A DNA stretch of 64,000 nucleotides from Pteria penguin (lineage: Eukaryota > Mollusca > Bivalvia > Pterioida > Pteriidae): contig CM068582.1 in the NCBI GenBank assembly GCA_035048485.1, positions 14,574,001 to 14,638,000 on the forward strand, read 5' to 3'. Below the pieces are notes generated by a model, which was given only the letters and a program-made list of their open reading frames with translations, was not told where the DNA came from and made no database searches. Made by a program: the position numbers and the translations under genes. Below are positions 50,262 to 62,449 of the stretch, piece by piece. The stretch's first letter is position 1, and each line of letters begins with the position of its first letter.

Positions 50262-51262
50262 GATAGAAAGACATCTGACTGTTGCATGGAATAAGTCACT
50301 ACGGGCATGCACAGTTCGCATTAATAAGCACATAAAGGCATCAGAAATATGTTCGATTTAGATAGTTGCGGTACTAACTTATATAATTAGCACAATCAGT
50401 TGAAATAATAATCGTCGAATTCTCACTCATCTCAATAGAAGTACAAAGAAAACTAATTTACATATTTATAAATCATCTTCAACATAGGGATTAACAGGTT
50501 AAATGTAACTGTTTATAATATTACTGAATGTTCTGTATAATAAATACAGTGAAACGAATGTGAGTCAACGGTTTACTATGCAAATAGCATTGAACAATTT
50601 TCAAAAGATGAGATTAATTTATAGGAATAATTTCTTGTATCAATGAAATGCTTTTGTATCATATTGGACAACGCAGTCACAAATCGGACTTAGCATGTAT
50701 ATCACTCGTGTTAAGACTTTTTAATCATTAAACATTACAATGGTTGTCATTTCATTTCAGATTAATGTATATATGTATAACCAGATAATACATATTTAGC
50801 CACTACTTTAACTTATAACGGTACAACTGACACAAGTTTAAAGTAAAATAAATGTAAAAAAAAAACATCTGACTGATGCATGATACAAGTCGCTACAGCA
50901 ACAAACAGTAGCATTAATAAGCATATAAAGACATCACAAATATGTTCGGTTCAGATAATTGAGGTAGATCAATTAAAATGACAATCGACGTATTCTTTTA
51001 ACTCATCACAAAAGAAGTACAAAAAACTTTCATTTACATATTTATTAATCATCTTCCATATAGGGATCAGCAGGTTAAAATGTAACTGTGGAGAGTGTTA
51101 CTGAGTTTGTATTGAGTAAAACAGAAATACAGTGAAGTAAATCAGTCAACTGTTTTCTATAGTATTGAGCAATTTTCAAAATATGACTAATTCATAGGGA
51201 CGGTTTCTCATATTAATGATACAAAAGTATTATGTTAGACAATGCAATGTCACTCATCCGAC
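50262..51262. repeat. intronic direct duplication, ~600-bp offset
   Basis: About 50,262-50,700 and 50,867-51,262 align end to end: 'ACATCTGACTGWTGCATG', 'GCATTAATAAGCA', 'AAATATGTTCG', 'GAAGTACAAA', 'TTTACATATTTAT', 'CATATAGGGATYARCAGGTTAAA', 'AATACAGTGAA', 'GAGCAATTTTCAAAA'. No reading frame is conserved. It lies in the intron between the two cystatin domains. Confidence 0.8.
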
Positions 51263-52165
51263 TGACTCGTTTTAGATGTTTCATTAATCATTTTTATTAT
51301 TCGATTTGTTTTCGGTAATGCCTCAGCACGCACATAGACATTTCTTTAATATATAAAAACTTGCCGTATCATGTATGATATTACGAGTTTTTAAGCCCCA
51401 CAAATTTCGGACCCAACATGACACCATAACAATGTAATTTTGTGCTACATACCATGTCAATAATGGAAAATGAATCCATGCATATTCGTATCTCGATATC
51501 GAATATACACTTCCATATAATTAAAATCTATATTTTAAACTCTATGTTTCTCATCTTCAACACACTTTCTGTTTAATAACTCTTCTTGCTAGGTTTAAAT
51601 GGAAAGTTATTGCGTTATAGTTGTTCGGGTTTCCATGATCTTGTGTATCACTGAAGACACATACAGCCAAACAAAATTTTGATATGCAAAATTTTTGTGG
51701 TGTATGACAAAATAGCCGATTGCAATGTTAAACTCACAATCTTTTGTAGCAATATCCCATCGTCTCCTGCATATGTCGCATTCATATATCAGTTAATACA
51801 TTAGTTTTGTTCTACAATATGAAATCGAATAAAATTCTGGATTGTTATTTATTCCAACTATCCTGAACACGGAATTTGACACCTATACTTCAATTTTACG
51901 TGATAGGACAAATTCTATCGGCCTAAATTGAAGTGTGTTGCTAGCAAGCATAAGATGCATACTCTTTTCGGGTACCTGATCTCACTCCTTTTCAGGTATT
52001 AATATATGTTTCTGCAGAAAGTCCCTATCTGGATTTTTATTTCTTATTTAATTATTGTTCTAATTACTTTTTTTTTCATTTGACGACGTATTTTGTTTAT
52101 TCGCTATTCCGATCGCGTCCATCACATTTTCTTTACAAATTTTAATTTTGCTTGATGGTATTTGT

Positions 52166-52194
52166 TTATTATTATTATTGTTATGTTATTTATC

Positions 52195-52241
<47 letters not shown>

Positions 52242-52261
52242 CATTATTATTATTATTATTA
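52166..52261. repeat. (ATT)n microsatellite
   Basis: About 30 ATT units with a few interruptions. The leucine-rich plus-strand frame here is translated repeat. Confidence 0.95.
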
Positions 52262-52623
52262 ATTCATTTTAACATTTACCTATCTTTTGACTACGTGTTG
52301 GTTTTATCTACCATCTTATTGCTACCGAAATATACATTCGGTGAAAAAAAATTAAATATTTGTGTATATCTTCTTACTAATATTGAGATTGAAACATGGT
52401 TGTTTACTTTGTAAATTACTTCCTGAAAATCTCATAAAATTTGAATTAAAAACATCATTACAAACTTATACTGGTGGCCATTAAAGCAGCATATTTGGTG
52501 TACAGTTATAAGAAACGTTGAAGCAATGAATTAGGAAAGTGGCATTCTGTTAATTCATATAAAGCATTTTGATTGGAAGCATATTTTGCTTTGCTGAAAG
52601 TGTTATCTAAAAGTATAACCAAC

Positions 52624-52713
52624 CTGTTCGCATGACATATTTAATACATGATAAAAATAATGGTTGACTTCACTCCAGTTTCGGCCTAGTACAACTACAT
52701 CGCATAAATGCAA
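52624..52713 (-). CDS. cystatin-like protein, exon 1c (domain 1, last strands)
   Basis: Acceptor GCATTTAACCTTTCAG (AG at 52,715-52,714), donor CAG|GTTGGT; 30 codons, phase 0. LHLCDVVVLGRNWSEVNHYF then YHVLNMSCEQ gives the last two strands with the C-terminal disulfide cysteines. GRNW occupies the place of the PW hairpin that contacts the protease; the tryptophan is kept. NWS and NMS are possible glycosylation sites. Confidence 0.8.
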
Positions 52714-53137
52714 CTGAAAGGTTAAATGCGTCAAAATCATTAAATATTAATGTTTACTTCCATTATTGCTAAATATAAACATAAAATCAGTACTTAAAAC
52801 AGGCTTTTTCTTCTTCTTTTCTTTTATTTGTTCAATTTCGTGATTTTTATTTCTTTTTTTCATTTTTGCAATTTCATGAATTTTTATTTTTCTATCTTTA
52901 TGAGTATTAAGTTCATGTATGAAATAAACATGACATGATTGCAACCCCTCGAAAAAGAAGGGTATGTTCTAAACAAACACATTTATTGCATATTCATTTA
53001 ATAAGGAAAAGAAACCTGTGATTGGTATTCATTTGTTTGATCCAATTATGACCACTTCCTTTCTAAATCTTAATAGACAGTAAAAAAAAATTAAAAGTAT
53101 TTGCGTATTGATGCCATGTTCTAATGCTACGTGTTAC

Positions 53138-53254
53138 CCAATATGGTTCAAGTGGAGGACAGTCTTTCTCTGTCTTGCCGATATTTGATAGTATATTCTG
53201 ACATTGCGATGGACCAACTGCAATTTGCAAGGTATATATCTCTCCATCAACGAC
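53138..53254 (-). CDS. cystatin-like protein, exon 1b (domain 1, inhibitory loop)
   Basis: Acceptor TTGTTTAATACAG (AG at 53,256-53,255), donor TGG|GTAACA; 39 codons, phase 0. With the preceding Gln from exon 1a the junction reads Q|VVDG, the classical QxVxG loop that inserts into the active site of papain-family proteases. EIYTLQIAVGPSQCQNILSN then KTEKDCPPLEPYW carries the first disulfide pair. Confidence 0.85.
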
Positions 53255-53584
53255 CTGTATTAAACAATGCATCTCTGATTTGCATTTTATATGTATTATG
53301 ACCAAAAATATCATGAACCTATATATATATATATGAATTTCATCAATAAACAAAAATTGATGAACTAAACGAAAGTAAATTTAAAAAGATGATTATTGTT
53401 TCAAATTTAAATTATTTAATGCTATCGTATACGAAGCTTGTTGCTCCCAGTTTTGAATATTCATATCTATGATGTGTTTGTGTTTATTTAGCTTGTGAGG
53501 TTTTTATTTTGCTTTTGTTTATTCATTCATATTCCTACTTTATTAATATATTTTTATTTATTTATTTATTTTGATTAGATATAC

Positions 53585-53752
53585 CTGTTGTGTGCCATTT
53601 TCTATTCTAATGAGGGAATATCTCAAGTTTGTGTCAGAATATCCTATGGCTTGATTTACATCTTCTACAGCCGTTTCTGCTGCACCAATAACAAGAGGAT
53701 CACTGGAATTAACAATCTTCTTTCCACCAGGGGGAACAGGAGGTGGGTCATC
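53585..53752 (-). CDS. cystatin-like protein, exon 1a (domain 1, N-terminus and helix)
   Basis: Entry for the whole gene. Acceptor GTGTATGAATAG (AG at 53,754-53,753), donor CAACAG|GTATAT; 56 codons, phase 0. DDPPPVPPGGKKIVNSS holds the N-terminal glycine region; DPLVIGAAETAVEDVNQAIG is the helix; LRYSLIRIENGTQQ the next strand, with the QxVxG loop split by the intron after Q. The seven exons between 57,362 and 47,431 are all phase 0 and give about 270 residues plus a short tail: signal peptide and two type-2-like cystatin domains with four conserved cysteines each. Cystatins bind C1 cysteine proteases such as cathepsins, here presumably outside the cell or in lysosomes. Domain 1 looks competent, domain 2 not. 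Exon joins are inferred; the domain call rests on motif order, disulfides and exon pattern. Confidence 0.85.
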
Positions 53753-53976
53753 CTATTCATACACACATATATACATACAAATTACAAATTGTGTATGGTT
53801 TTGTCAACGAAAACTTTATCTGCCATATCTTTTTTCTGCATTTAATTCTACTACTGCCTTGAAACCTTACACATGTAGCACATGTTGGTTGGTTTAAACT
53901 GTGAGGGATATATGCATCAAGATGGCCTCTTTACAATACATATGGCTATACATGGAACGTAATGGTTCAATGTTCA

Positions 53977-54129
<153 letters not shown>

Positions 54130-54204
54130 CTAGTGCCCATAGGAATTACTAATTGCCTATATATCTTGCGGTTTAACTGCACATAAATATTGTCCATCAG
54201 AAAT

Positions 54205-54785
54205 AAATGTCCATGGATTAAAAGGACAATATCGAGAATAGTGTCATATTCAGACAAATGCGAACCCCAATAAAATCGAGGTGAGACCAGGTACCCGGAA
54301 GGAGTAAGCGTCCCCTAGTTACACGCAACATCCGTCACAAAAGTCCTGCAACAACCGTTCAAGTCGACGAGGTAAATACATAAATATACACGCACGAACA
54401 CACGAAGGAGACAAGAACTGATATATATATATATTGTCAAATCAAGTTTAGTGAAAATGTTAAGATGTTTATTTTGTATGTTCAGGTCCCAAAATATCGT
54501 TTAACAGTTTTGATAGAGGAATCTGAAATTGCACTAGATCCCTATATCTACCATAGATCTTCCTTAGTGACAATTTCAAATTTCCTTAATATATCCTTGC
54601 GAGAGTAGTTTCGTGGCAAGAAGCCTCGCTCTCAGGACGAAATTCCCGTATTTACAACATGCCCTGGCATAGCGTATAAGTTGTGAAATGAAGACGCCAT
54701 ATGCGGGAGAGGAAGGTATGTTACTACTCAGAAAAGGGAAGTTGATAATAATGAAATTGAAAAATGTCATGGAGAAAGGCTACTA
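54205..54785 (-). pseudogene. reverse-transcriptase retroelement fragment
   Basis: The minus-strand translation shows FNFIIINFPFLSSNIPSSPA, then YGVFISQLIRYARACCKYGN and LLATKLLSQGYIK, and after a frameshift LRKIYGRYRDLVQFQIPLSK. It ends in the GGTACCCGG...AGCGTCCCC tail at about 54,285-54,325. It matches the region of the RT element at 26,010-26,995 downstream of its YVDD box. Truncated at the 5' side and frameshifted. It lies in the first intron of the cystatin-like gene in the same orientation. Confidence 0.8.
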
Positions 54786-56057
54786 ATGAACCATAGCGAT
54801 ATATCAAAAGATATGTTTTAGACCCTTTACAGAAACACCAGCATATTAGAGACAACAATCTGTTGTTATCAATCGTAAGGTAAGAGTATATAAGGTAGAA
54901 AATCAAAAATTAAAACTGCACTTGCTTGATAATTTCTAAAAGTTTATCAATAATTTATTCAAACAACCATAAAATAGTCCAAATATGTAATGACTCCCTA
55001 AACTACGTATGATCCGACACAAATCACGTTTTAAATCAAATTCTAGTCATTGATCATCTACCATTCTGTCTAAATACATTATTAACACATTTACCGCTGG
55101 TAACGACCATATAAAAGATTGTTCTCTCAAAATGAAATAATAATTTTTAGTCTAAATCAGTCTTCTTAGATCAGCGTCAAAATTAAGGGGTTTGTAGTGT
55201 TTTTTTTTTTAAATAAGTTCGGCATCTAACCTCCGCTAGCAAGTACAGATTTAGTTTCTCCAAGTTATTTAACTATATCTTTGTCTGGTGTAAGTTTTGC
55301 GTTATGAATACCATGACTATATTTAAACAATGGTCATAAATATTTTTTTTTTTGTATTTAAGATGCGACTTATTTCTAATTTCTATATGGATGACTCCGA
55401 AAGCGACTTTTCAAAGTTTGAGAGGTTTGTCCAGCATCCCCTGGTGACTCAACTTATTACGTAAGTAAGATTAGATGAGTTACTATTTATAGTGACAATA
55501 TACGTATTTCCATTGATTTGATGGTGGACTTGCAAGAAACTTATGAAACCCCTTTTTCTAGATATAGTATTACGGCTAGTTTTATATATACTTAAATATG
55601 TTAAAGGTTTAGAAGTAGTACCAAATAGGACAGGCTGATAATTTGATTTAACTGGAGACACGTATACTATCGTGGTGCAAAATAAATTTAAGACATAAGT
55701 TTAGGATAATGAACGCTAGATACCGAGGGTAACTTATGACAGCGAGTAAAATTCGATGTGATCTACTTTTAAATTTGATTAAATAGAAGCCATAATGATT
55801 TTGATGGAATGTGAATATTATGAATATATGTTTATTGTAATGAAGAATGCCAACGACTGCATCAAAACTATCACACAACAAACTCAGTTAAGTTTTAAAC
55901 ACCTAAACACGGTGAATTAATAAAGAGAACTAAAATTCTATGTGTGAACAATTGTATATGATTATAAGCTCCTATTAGCTTGTTTTGTTTGTTTGCATTT
56001 TGTTTGTTTATTTGTAAATTTTCCCGGTTCTGAGTTCGTTTTACTCATTCATGACTG

Positions 56058-56235
56058 TAATGTAAAGATGATGGATAAATCCAAACCATAAGTCTAAAAA
56101 TCATGAAACCAGAGGACATACAAAATCAGTGAAAATGAAAAACAAATGGAAAATAACAAAATGTGTCTACTTAAAGAACATATGTGAACCCCTGTGATGG
56201 AGTGAGATCAGGTGCCCGGGGAGAGTGAGCATGAT
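56058..56235 (-). mobile_element. retroelement 3' tail fragment
   Basis: Near-identical in order to 26,016-26,160: 'AAAGATGATGGATAAATCCA', 'CATGAAACCAGAGGACATA', 'AATAACAAAATGTGTCTACT', 'GGAGTGAGATCAGGTGCCCG'. The minus strand reads MLTLPGHLISLHHRGSHM. It breaks off at 56,230 where unrelated sequence begins. Confidence 0.75.
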
Positions 56236-57296
56236 GCTGATGCATGACAGCTCGACTCGATGATTACTCGAAGTGAAAATACTGCAGAATTCAGTAAATG
56301 ATACATTTTTTCAAACAGCCAATTAAAGCTATATAAAAACCAATTACTTTGATATTCGTGTCTTTTATTTTAACTGTACTATTTATATGTAACATCATTC
56401 TTTTATCACATGTAAATGGTATTTATGGCTTCAACTCCATCCGATATGCACAGCACTAGAGGTGTAAGGTAAATAATAACTAGCATAACACATGAATCAT
56501 CAGGAGGATATCAAAAATGACGTGTCACGTCAGCTAGCCTCAAACTTTTAGGTAGCTATAAGAACCTGAATTTTCAAATCAGCTCTTCCTTATCTATAAC
56601 GTTCACTTGTTTTGTGAACAATGCATTTAATAACTAATTTATATTGAATCTGACTGTTTATTACCTTATCTACTGTCTTATTATCTGATATACACGTTAT
56701 TATGTTATACGGATCTATAAAACATTTGTACTGGAATTTGGATGCATACATGTAAATACTCAGTCGTCACAAATATAATCCTAAAGGTGGTCCACAATCA
56801 ACACATATTATTTATAATTGGTATCAAATTGAAAATAAATATGAAGTGAGAATGATTTCTTCAGTGAAGAAATTTTCATTTGTTATCGGGTTCATACAAG
56901 TAGTTTTTAAACAGAGACACACCATATAAAGTATGTGTCTATGTTATGCATAGTCACTGAAGAGGCATCACCATATTGTCGGAATGCACATATGGTACAC
57001 CAAATCAGTACATGTATATATCTACTCATACTTACTATAGATACTCTGCACGCGATTCTTCTACAAGGGACATGTACGCTATTTCATACTACGATATAGG
57101 TTATATTTAGGTATCTGGTTTATTTTTCATTTTAAATCTTTATAACTAATATACATGTATGTATAACTGCATAATTGGATAATTTGATTTCTTATATGTT
57201 TGTAATGATGAATTTAATTTCTAATATAATGGAGAAATTCATACCCATGTTTTGAATATCACTCACATTCTAGTTGTGAACTTTTTTATTTCTTAC

Positions 57297-57362
57297 CTTA
57301 AAATATGGCAAAGCCTCAACGCTTAGTAAAGCAAAGTTTAATATACAAATCAAACGAAACAT
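57297..57362 (-). CDS. cystatin-like protein, signal-peptide exon
   Basis: The ATG at 57,362 opens MFRLICILNFALLSVEALPY-FK (22 codons), a clear secretory signal with likely cleavage after VEA, ending AAG|GTAAGA in phase 0, matching exon 1a. The exon stands 3.5 kb upstream of exon 1a on the same strand with no other supported exon between. The pairing is inferred from phase, strand and the need for a leader on disulfide-bearing domains. Confidence 0.75.
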
Positions 57363-57433
57363 ATCGTGAGAATCCAAGTCTTAATGACTCCTGTGTTCTC
57401 TGTTTCTCGCCTAATCTTTCTCACATCTATCTC

Positions 57434-57449
57434 TGACCTTAGGAGGTCA
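57434..57449. promoter_or_regulatory. everted TGACCT-N4-AGGTCA near the cystatin start
   Basis: Two perfect nuclear-receptor half sites in everted order with a 4-bp spacer, about 75 bp upstream of the cystatin ATG. It may be a hormone-receptor site or part of the 5' UTR. No TATA box was seen. Confidence 0.3.
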
Positions 57450-57653
57450 TTTGGCAAATGTCGTATTAAGTACATTTTCAGAGATAAGTGTAAATGACAC
57501 AGTTTTCTTTAAGATATATGTTACAAGAGTAATGTCATAATATAGGTTACCATTCGAAAGAGTATTTCTTTAAAAAATGAACTCATAATCAACTTAAGTA
57601 TATTAATTATTTTGGAACATTTCCATTTAAACATTTGAGTACCGTCCACTTAC

Positions 57654-57727
57654 CATTTGCTATTTTCTTGGAAGGTGAAGTTCTTGTCTTTTCTTTGGGT
57701 AAATGCAATAAGCTCTCCGAGACAGCC
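57654..57727 (-). other. possible upstream exon (74 bp), gene unknown
   Basis: Good acceptor (AAAAATCATACTCAG) and a near-consensus donor AAATG|GTAAGTGG. Two frames are open: GCLGELIAFTQRKDKNFTF... and AVSESLLHLPKEKTRTSPS.... It sits 290 bp upstream of the cystatin signal peptide on the same strand, so it may be a 5' UTR exon of that gene or belong to another. 74 bp is not a multiple of three. Confidence 0.3.
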
Positions 57728-58777
57728 CTGAGTATGATTTTTATTCATTTAGAAATGATACTTTAGACAACAAAAAGCGAAATGGTTCATGCAATATTAC
57801 GCAATGTTCGATGGTTAAGCTGCATTCCATTCCATTTTGGTTTGAGTTTCTCTCCGATATATGTAAAAAAAACATATCCATACTTTTAAATCTGATAATC
57901 CCTTGTTTATCCAGATTGTAACGTTTTAATGAAAATCACAATGCAAAGCATCCGAATAATTCTCGCAGGTTTTTCCAATGCAGCGGGTGGTGATTGGTAC
58001 AAAGATTTAAAGAAGCTTAGATAAGTAATCAAATCGCAATAATTTCACTTTATCATTTCTAAAAAATATACCCATATTTCTCTCATAATACAATCATAAT
58101 CTATACGCTCACATGATGTAATCCTGTCATGACTTATTATTTCTTACTTGCGATATTTATATTGTGTCCTTTGAAATGACGTGGTATTTCTCAAATTGTA
58201 TTCCTCCTATATTTATTTCCCAGAGGGATCGGTCATGTTTTCTGGGTGTTAATTTCTCTTTGTCATCCATAGCTTCTGTCTATAATGCCTTTGTCTCCTT
58301 TATATTGAATGTCATGAACATTTTATAAATTGCTTTACTATGTCGAGATGTCATTTTTATTTCTTTGCATACTTATGCATTTGACTTAAGCATTATTTTA
58401 ACTCTGTTCTGATGTTGTGAAACTCAATATTTTATATACTATTTGTTACATGCATCTCTTCCGTTATTGAGATATCCTGTCTCGTCTAGCCTCTATGTGT
58501 TTGAATGTGGCTTCAAAACAAGGGAGGCTTTTTCTGGTCTATACCTTCTTTTCATGGACTAATGAATATTTAACAATGCAAGTGCCACATTCACATTTTG
58601 TAAGGTACTGTCGTGTTTTGCCTTATTTTCACATTTACTAAATGTGAAGCTTGGAAGGCGAAAAAGCTAACCATGTAGAATTTGACTTCAAATATTATGA
58701 CAAACTTTTTCTATTGTTGCTTTAAATCGCTATGATATTACAAGATTTCCTTGGAAATCCATGTCTTATTTCTTTTT

Positions 58778-61700
58778 AGCTCATCTGAGCCAAAGGCTCA
58801 AGTGAACTATTGTCATCACTTTTCGTCCATCGTCCGTCCGTCGTCCTTCGTCTGTCATCCGTCGTCCGTCATCTGTCGTCCATCGTCCGTCCGTAAACTT
58901 TTCACATTTTCAACTTCTTCTTCAGAACCGCTAGAAGGATTTTCATGAAACTTGGTATGAATGAAGTACTAGGGGTCCTCTACCAAGTTTGTTCATTTTG
59001 TATAAATCCCTTAACAGGTGGCGCCACCATTGCTAAAAATAAATCTCAGAGGGTACCCCTCTTTGAAAATCTTCTTCTCCAGAACCAGTGTATGGACTTT
59101 AAAACTAATGGCATCTGAGTGATCTAGAAGGATGTATGTCTCAAGTTTGTTCATATCGTTTAAATCCGAAAAATAATTTTTGACGTTTTTTTTTTTTTTT
59201 TTGACGTTTTTGTTTTGTTATTTTTTTTTTTTTTTTTGACTTTGTAATTTTAATGCAAAAAAGAGGTATTTTTTCTTTTAGCAAACATTGATGCATTAAT
59301 TTGGGGGCTTTTTTTTATCATTTTTAACGTAAGAAATACTACTGAGAAGAAATTTTTTCAATATTTCATGTTTTAGAATTTTTAAGACTTTCAAGAAAAA
59401 AAAAGGGGGGGGGGGACAATTGGTGTAAACATTTCACATTTTGAATTTTTTCTTCAGAACCGCATAAAGGAATTTGATGAAACTTAGTATGCATCAAGTA
59501 CTCAAAGTCCCCTACAAATCTGGTCATCTTTGTCAGGATCCGTCCACAGGTGGCGCCACCACAGGCAAAAGTTTGTCAAAGAGGGTACCCTCCTTCTTCA
59601 GACTGGGGGCATACAGAGACAAATCGAATGCATAGCTTTGATCTAGAGGGATGTGTTAAGAAGTGTTGTTATTTTTTGTTCCGTTCCGAAATCTAATTTT
59701 AACGTTTTTTTGACGTTTTTGTTTTTTTTTTACTTTATAAGTTTAATACAGAAATGAGTTATTTTTTTCTTTTAGTAAATATTGATGCAATAATTTGGTT
59801 TAATTTGATCATTTTGATGGTAAGAATTACTACTGCGAAGAAATTTTTTCAATATTTCATGTTTTGGATTTTTTTAGGAAATTTTTAAAACTTTCAAGAA
59901 AAAGGGGAGTTGAAACAATGGTTGTAAACATTTCACAGTTTGAACTTCTTCTTCAGAACCACTTGATGGAATTTCATGAAACTTGGTAAGCATCAAGTAC
60001 TCAAGGTCCCCTACAAATGTGGTAATCTTTGTCAGGATCCGTCAACAGGTGTCGCCATCACAGGCAAAAGTAGATCAAAGAGGGTACCCTCCTTTGATAA
60101 ACTTCTTCTTCAGACTAGGGGGATACTGAGACAAATTGAATGCATAGGAATGATCCAGAGGAATGTGTAAAGAAGTCTTGTTATATGTGGTTCAGTTTCG
60201 AAATCAAATTTTTAACCTTTTTCTACATCTTTTTGGACTTAGTATTTTCATTGCAAAACAAGGGACTTAACTCAGCTCACCTGAGCCAAAGGCTGAAGTG
60301 GGCTATAGTCATAGTGCGCCGTCCATGTTTGTCGTCCGTCCATCGTTAACTTTTTCACATCTTCTCTGGAACTACATTGCAGATTTGGATCAAACTTTGT
60401 GTAAATGATGTACTCAAGGTCCCCTACTAAAACTGTGTTCGGGATCCAGATTCCCTCTGGGCTGGATTCAGGGCGGGGCCAAAAGTGCCCAAAACGGTAC
60501 CCCTTTTCAAACATCTTCTCCTCCAGAACCAGTACATAAATGGGGAAACTAATTGCATTTCAACAATCTATGAAGATGGGTTATTAAAAATTGTGTTCGG
60601 GGTTAAGATCCGTCAAATAGAAATTTACGCTTTTTTGACGTGTTTCTGGACTTAGTCATTTCAATGCAGACAAGTGTCATGTTTTTCAGTTAATTGATAT
60701 TGATGATTTCTGAAAGACTATTTTGATCATAATTGTGGTAAGGAATATCATTGTGAAAGAATTTTGTCATTATCTCAATTTTTGGATTTTTTATGAATTT
60801 TTAAAGACTTCCAAAAAAAAGGGGGGGGGGGGGTTGGCCATATTTCACATTTACAACTTTTTCTACAAAACTGTTTGAAGGATTTTAATAAATCATAGTA
60901 GAAATAAGTCACTTATGATCCTCTTCAAATTCTGTTGTTTTCGTCCAGACTTCTTTACAGGTGGCGCCACCATAGTCAAAAGTAGGTCACAAAAGAGTTC
61001 CCTCCTTTAACAATATTCTTTTTTTATACGGGCTGTATACAGAGACAAACAGAATGCATAGAAATCATCTAAAGGGATGAGTGAAGACGTATTGTCATTT
61101 TGGTTCCCTTCCAAAATCAAATTTTAGAATTTTTTTCGACATTTCTTTGGACTTTGTGATTTCAATACAGAAAAGTGTCAGATTTCCTAGTTAATTGATA
61201 ATGATGATTTCTTATGGACTATTGTGATCATAATTATGGTAAGGAATGTTACTTAGAAAGATTTTTGTCAATATCTCAATTTTTGGATTTTCTATGAATT
61301 CTTAAGACTTCCAAATGAGGGTGTATAGGAACAATTCAATCACATTTTTCACTTCTGCTGTTATACCACATGGAAGATTTTAATGAAACATGGAATACAT
61401 GAAGTACTTAAGGTCCTCTATCAATTTGGTAAATTTCATCCAAATTGGTTAACAGATAATGTCACCATGTCTAAAAAGTAGGTCTCACAATGGTACATAT
61501 ACCACTTGGTAATTGAAATATGGAGAGTAGCGGTTCAAATCCAGCTGTGGTCAAATTTTTTTTTTTCATTTCTTTACACATTTAAATAAGTTTTTAGATG
61601 TTTCTCAACACTCAAGATATGAAATTAGGCAATTTTAAGTTAGATCTGGACAATATTTGAAACAATTGTTGTTCATGACCCAGACTTTAAATCAGTTAAT

Positions 61701-61968
61701 AAAAGGCCCCACCTAAAGAAAATGACTAACTTGTTGCCCTGAATGACATCTTGCAGAGACAAAGCAAATGCTTTATATCAAAATCACTAGAATGGATGTG
61801 CAAAAAAGTGTTGTTTTTTATTCTGGTCTGAAATAAAATTTGACATATTTTCAACATTTGTGTTGACTTAGTCACAGTAATGCAAAAATAAATGAATTGT
61901 TCCTTCATGCATGACTGATCATATAGGTACTCAGGTGAGCGATATAGGCCCTCTTGGGCCTCTTGTTT
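58778..61968 (+). repeat. composite 3.2-kb repeat (CTCATCTGAGCC ... GGGCCTCTTGTTT)
   Basis: Opens 'AGCTCATCTGAGCCAAAGGC' and closes 'GGTACTCAGGTGAGCGATAT' plus 'AGGCCCTCTTGGGCCTCTTG'. The two ends are inverted relative to each other (GCTCAYCTGAG). A second start occurs at 60,273 (CTCACCTGAGCCAAAGGCTG), so two elements are joined. Internal blocks repeat roughly every 400-600 bp: 'AACTTCTTCTTCAGAACC', 'GGTCCCCTACAAAT', 'GGTGGCGCCACCA', 'GAGGGTACCCTCCTT', 'TTTTTGACGTTTTTG', 'TTCAATATTTCATGTTTT'. It contains no gene; short frames inside are noise. Confidence 0.85.
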
Positions 61969-62410
61969 AGATTCTGTCGTAATTTATTCTGACAGACACC
62001 ACTCACATCAAAATATGTTTCACTATAAAAACAAGCTTTGTTTTAGGAAAAACACTGTACAGATACGTCGTTCAGCATTGAAAGATAAAAAACCAGGGAC
62101 TGATACATTCTGCTAGACTTTGATTATGCAAGAATAATGCAGCAGTTCATACCTAATTCTAAATGGATAGATGAACGGTTTGTTACAGTGTAAAGATCAT
62201 ATAGTGTGCTATTAGAATTAATTAACACATTGGTTCATTAGTGCATTGCGTGAAAACAAAATCAATTTGCACTTAATCTCACTCTGAGAATTTATAATTT
62301 CAAATAAAATTAATGCTGTTTACAATACACTTACCGTAGATGGTAAAAAAGAACATATTAGAGTGGGTTAACCACGTAAATTGTCGATCGCTTCAATCGA
62401 CCATCCTAGA

Positions 62411-62442
62411 GAGAGAGTGTGTTGTGTGTGTGTGTGTGTGTG
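62411..62442. repeat. (GA)/(GT)n microsatellite
   Basis: A short GAGAGAGTGTGTT run leads into about nine GT units. Confidence 0.9.
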
Positions 62443-62449
62443 TATCCAT

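Noticed and set aside
55449..55661. Minus-strand frame with HHQINGNTYIVTI, resembling a cystatin QxVxG strand in the first intron
   Set aside because: No cysteines, no helix exon in phase and no good splice sites; the likeness is short and probably accidental.
57930..58024. Plus-strand short frame MQSIRIILAGFSNAAGGDWY... upstream of the cystatin gene
   Set aside because: Only ~27 codons from the ATG, no cleavage sites or family likeness. A chance frame is more likely.
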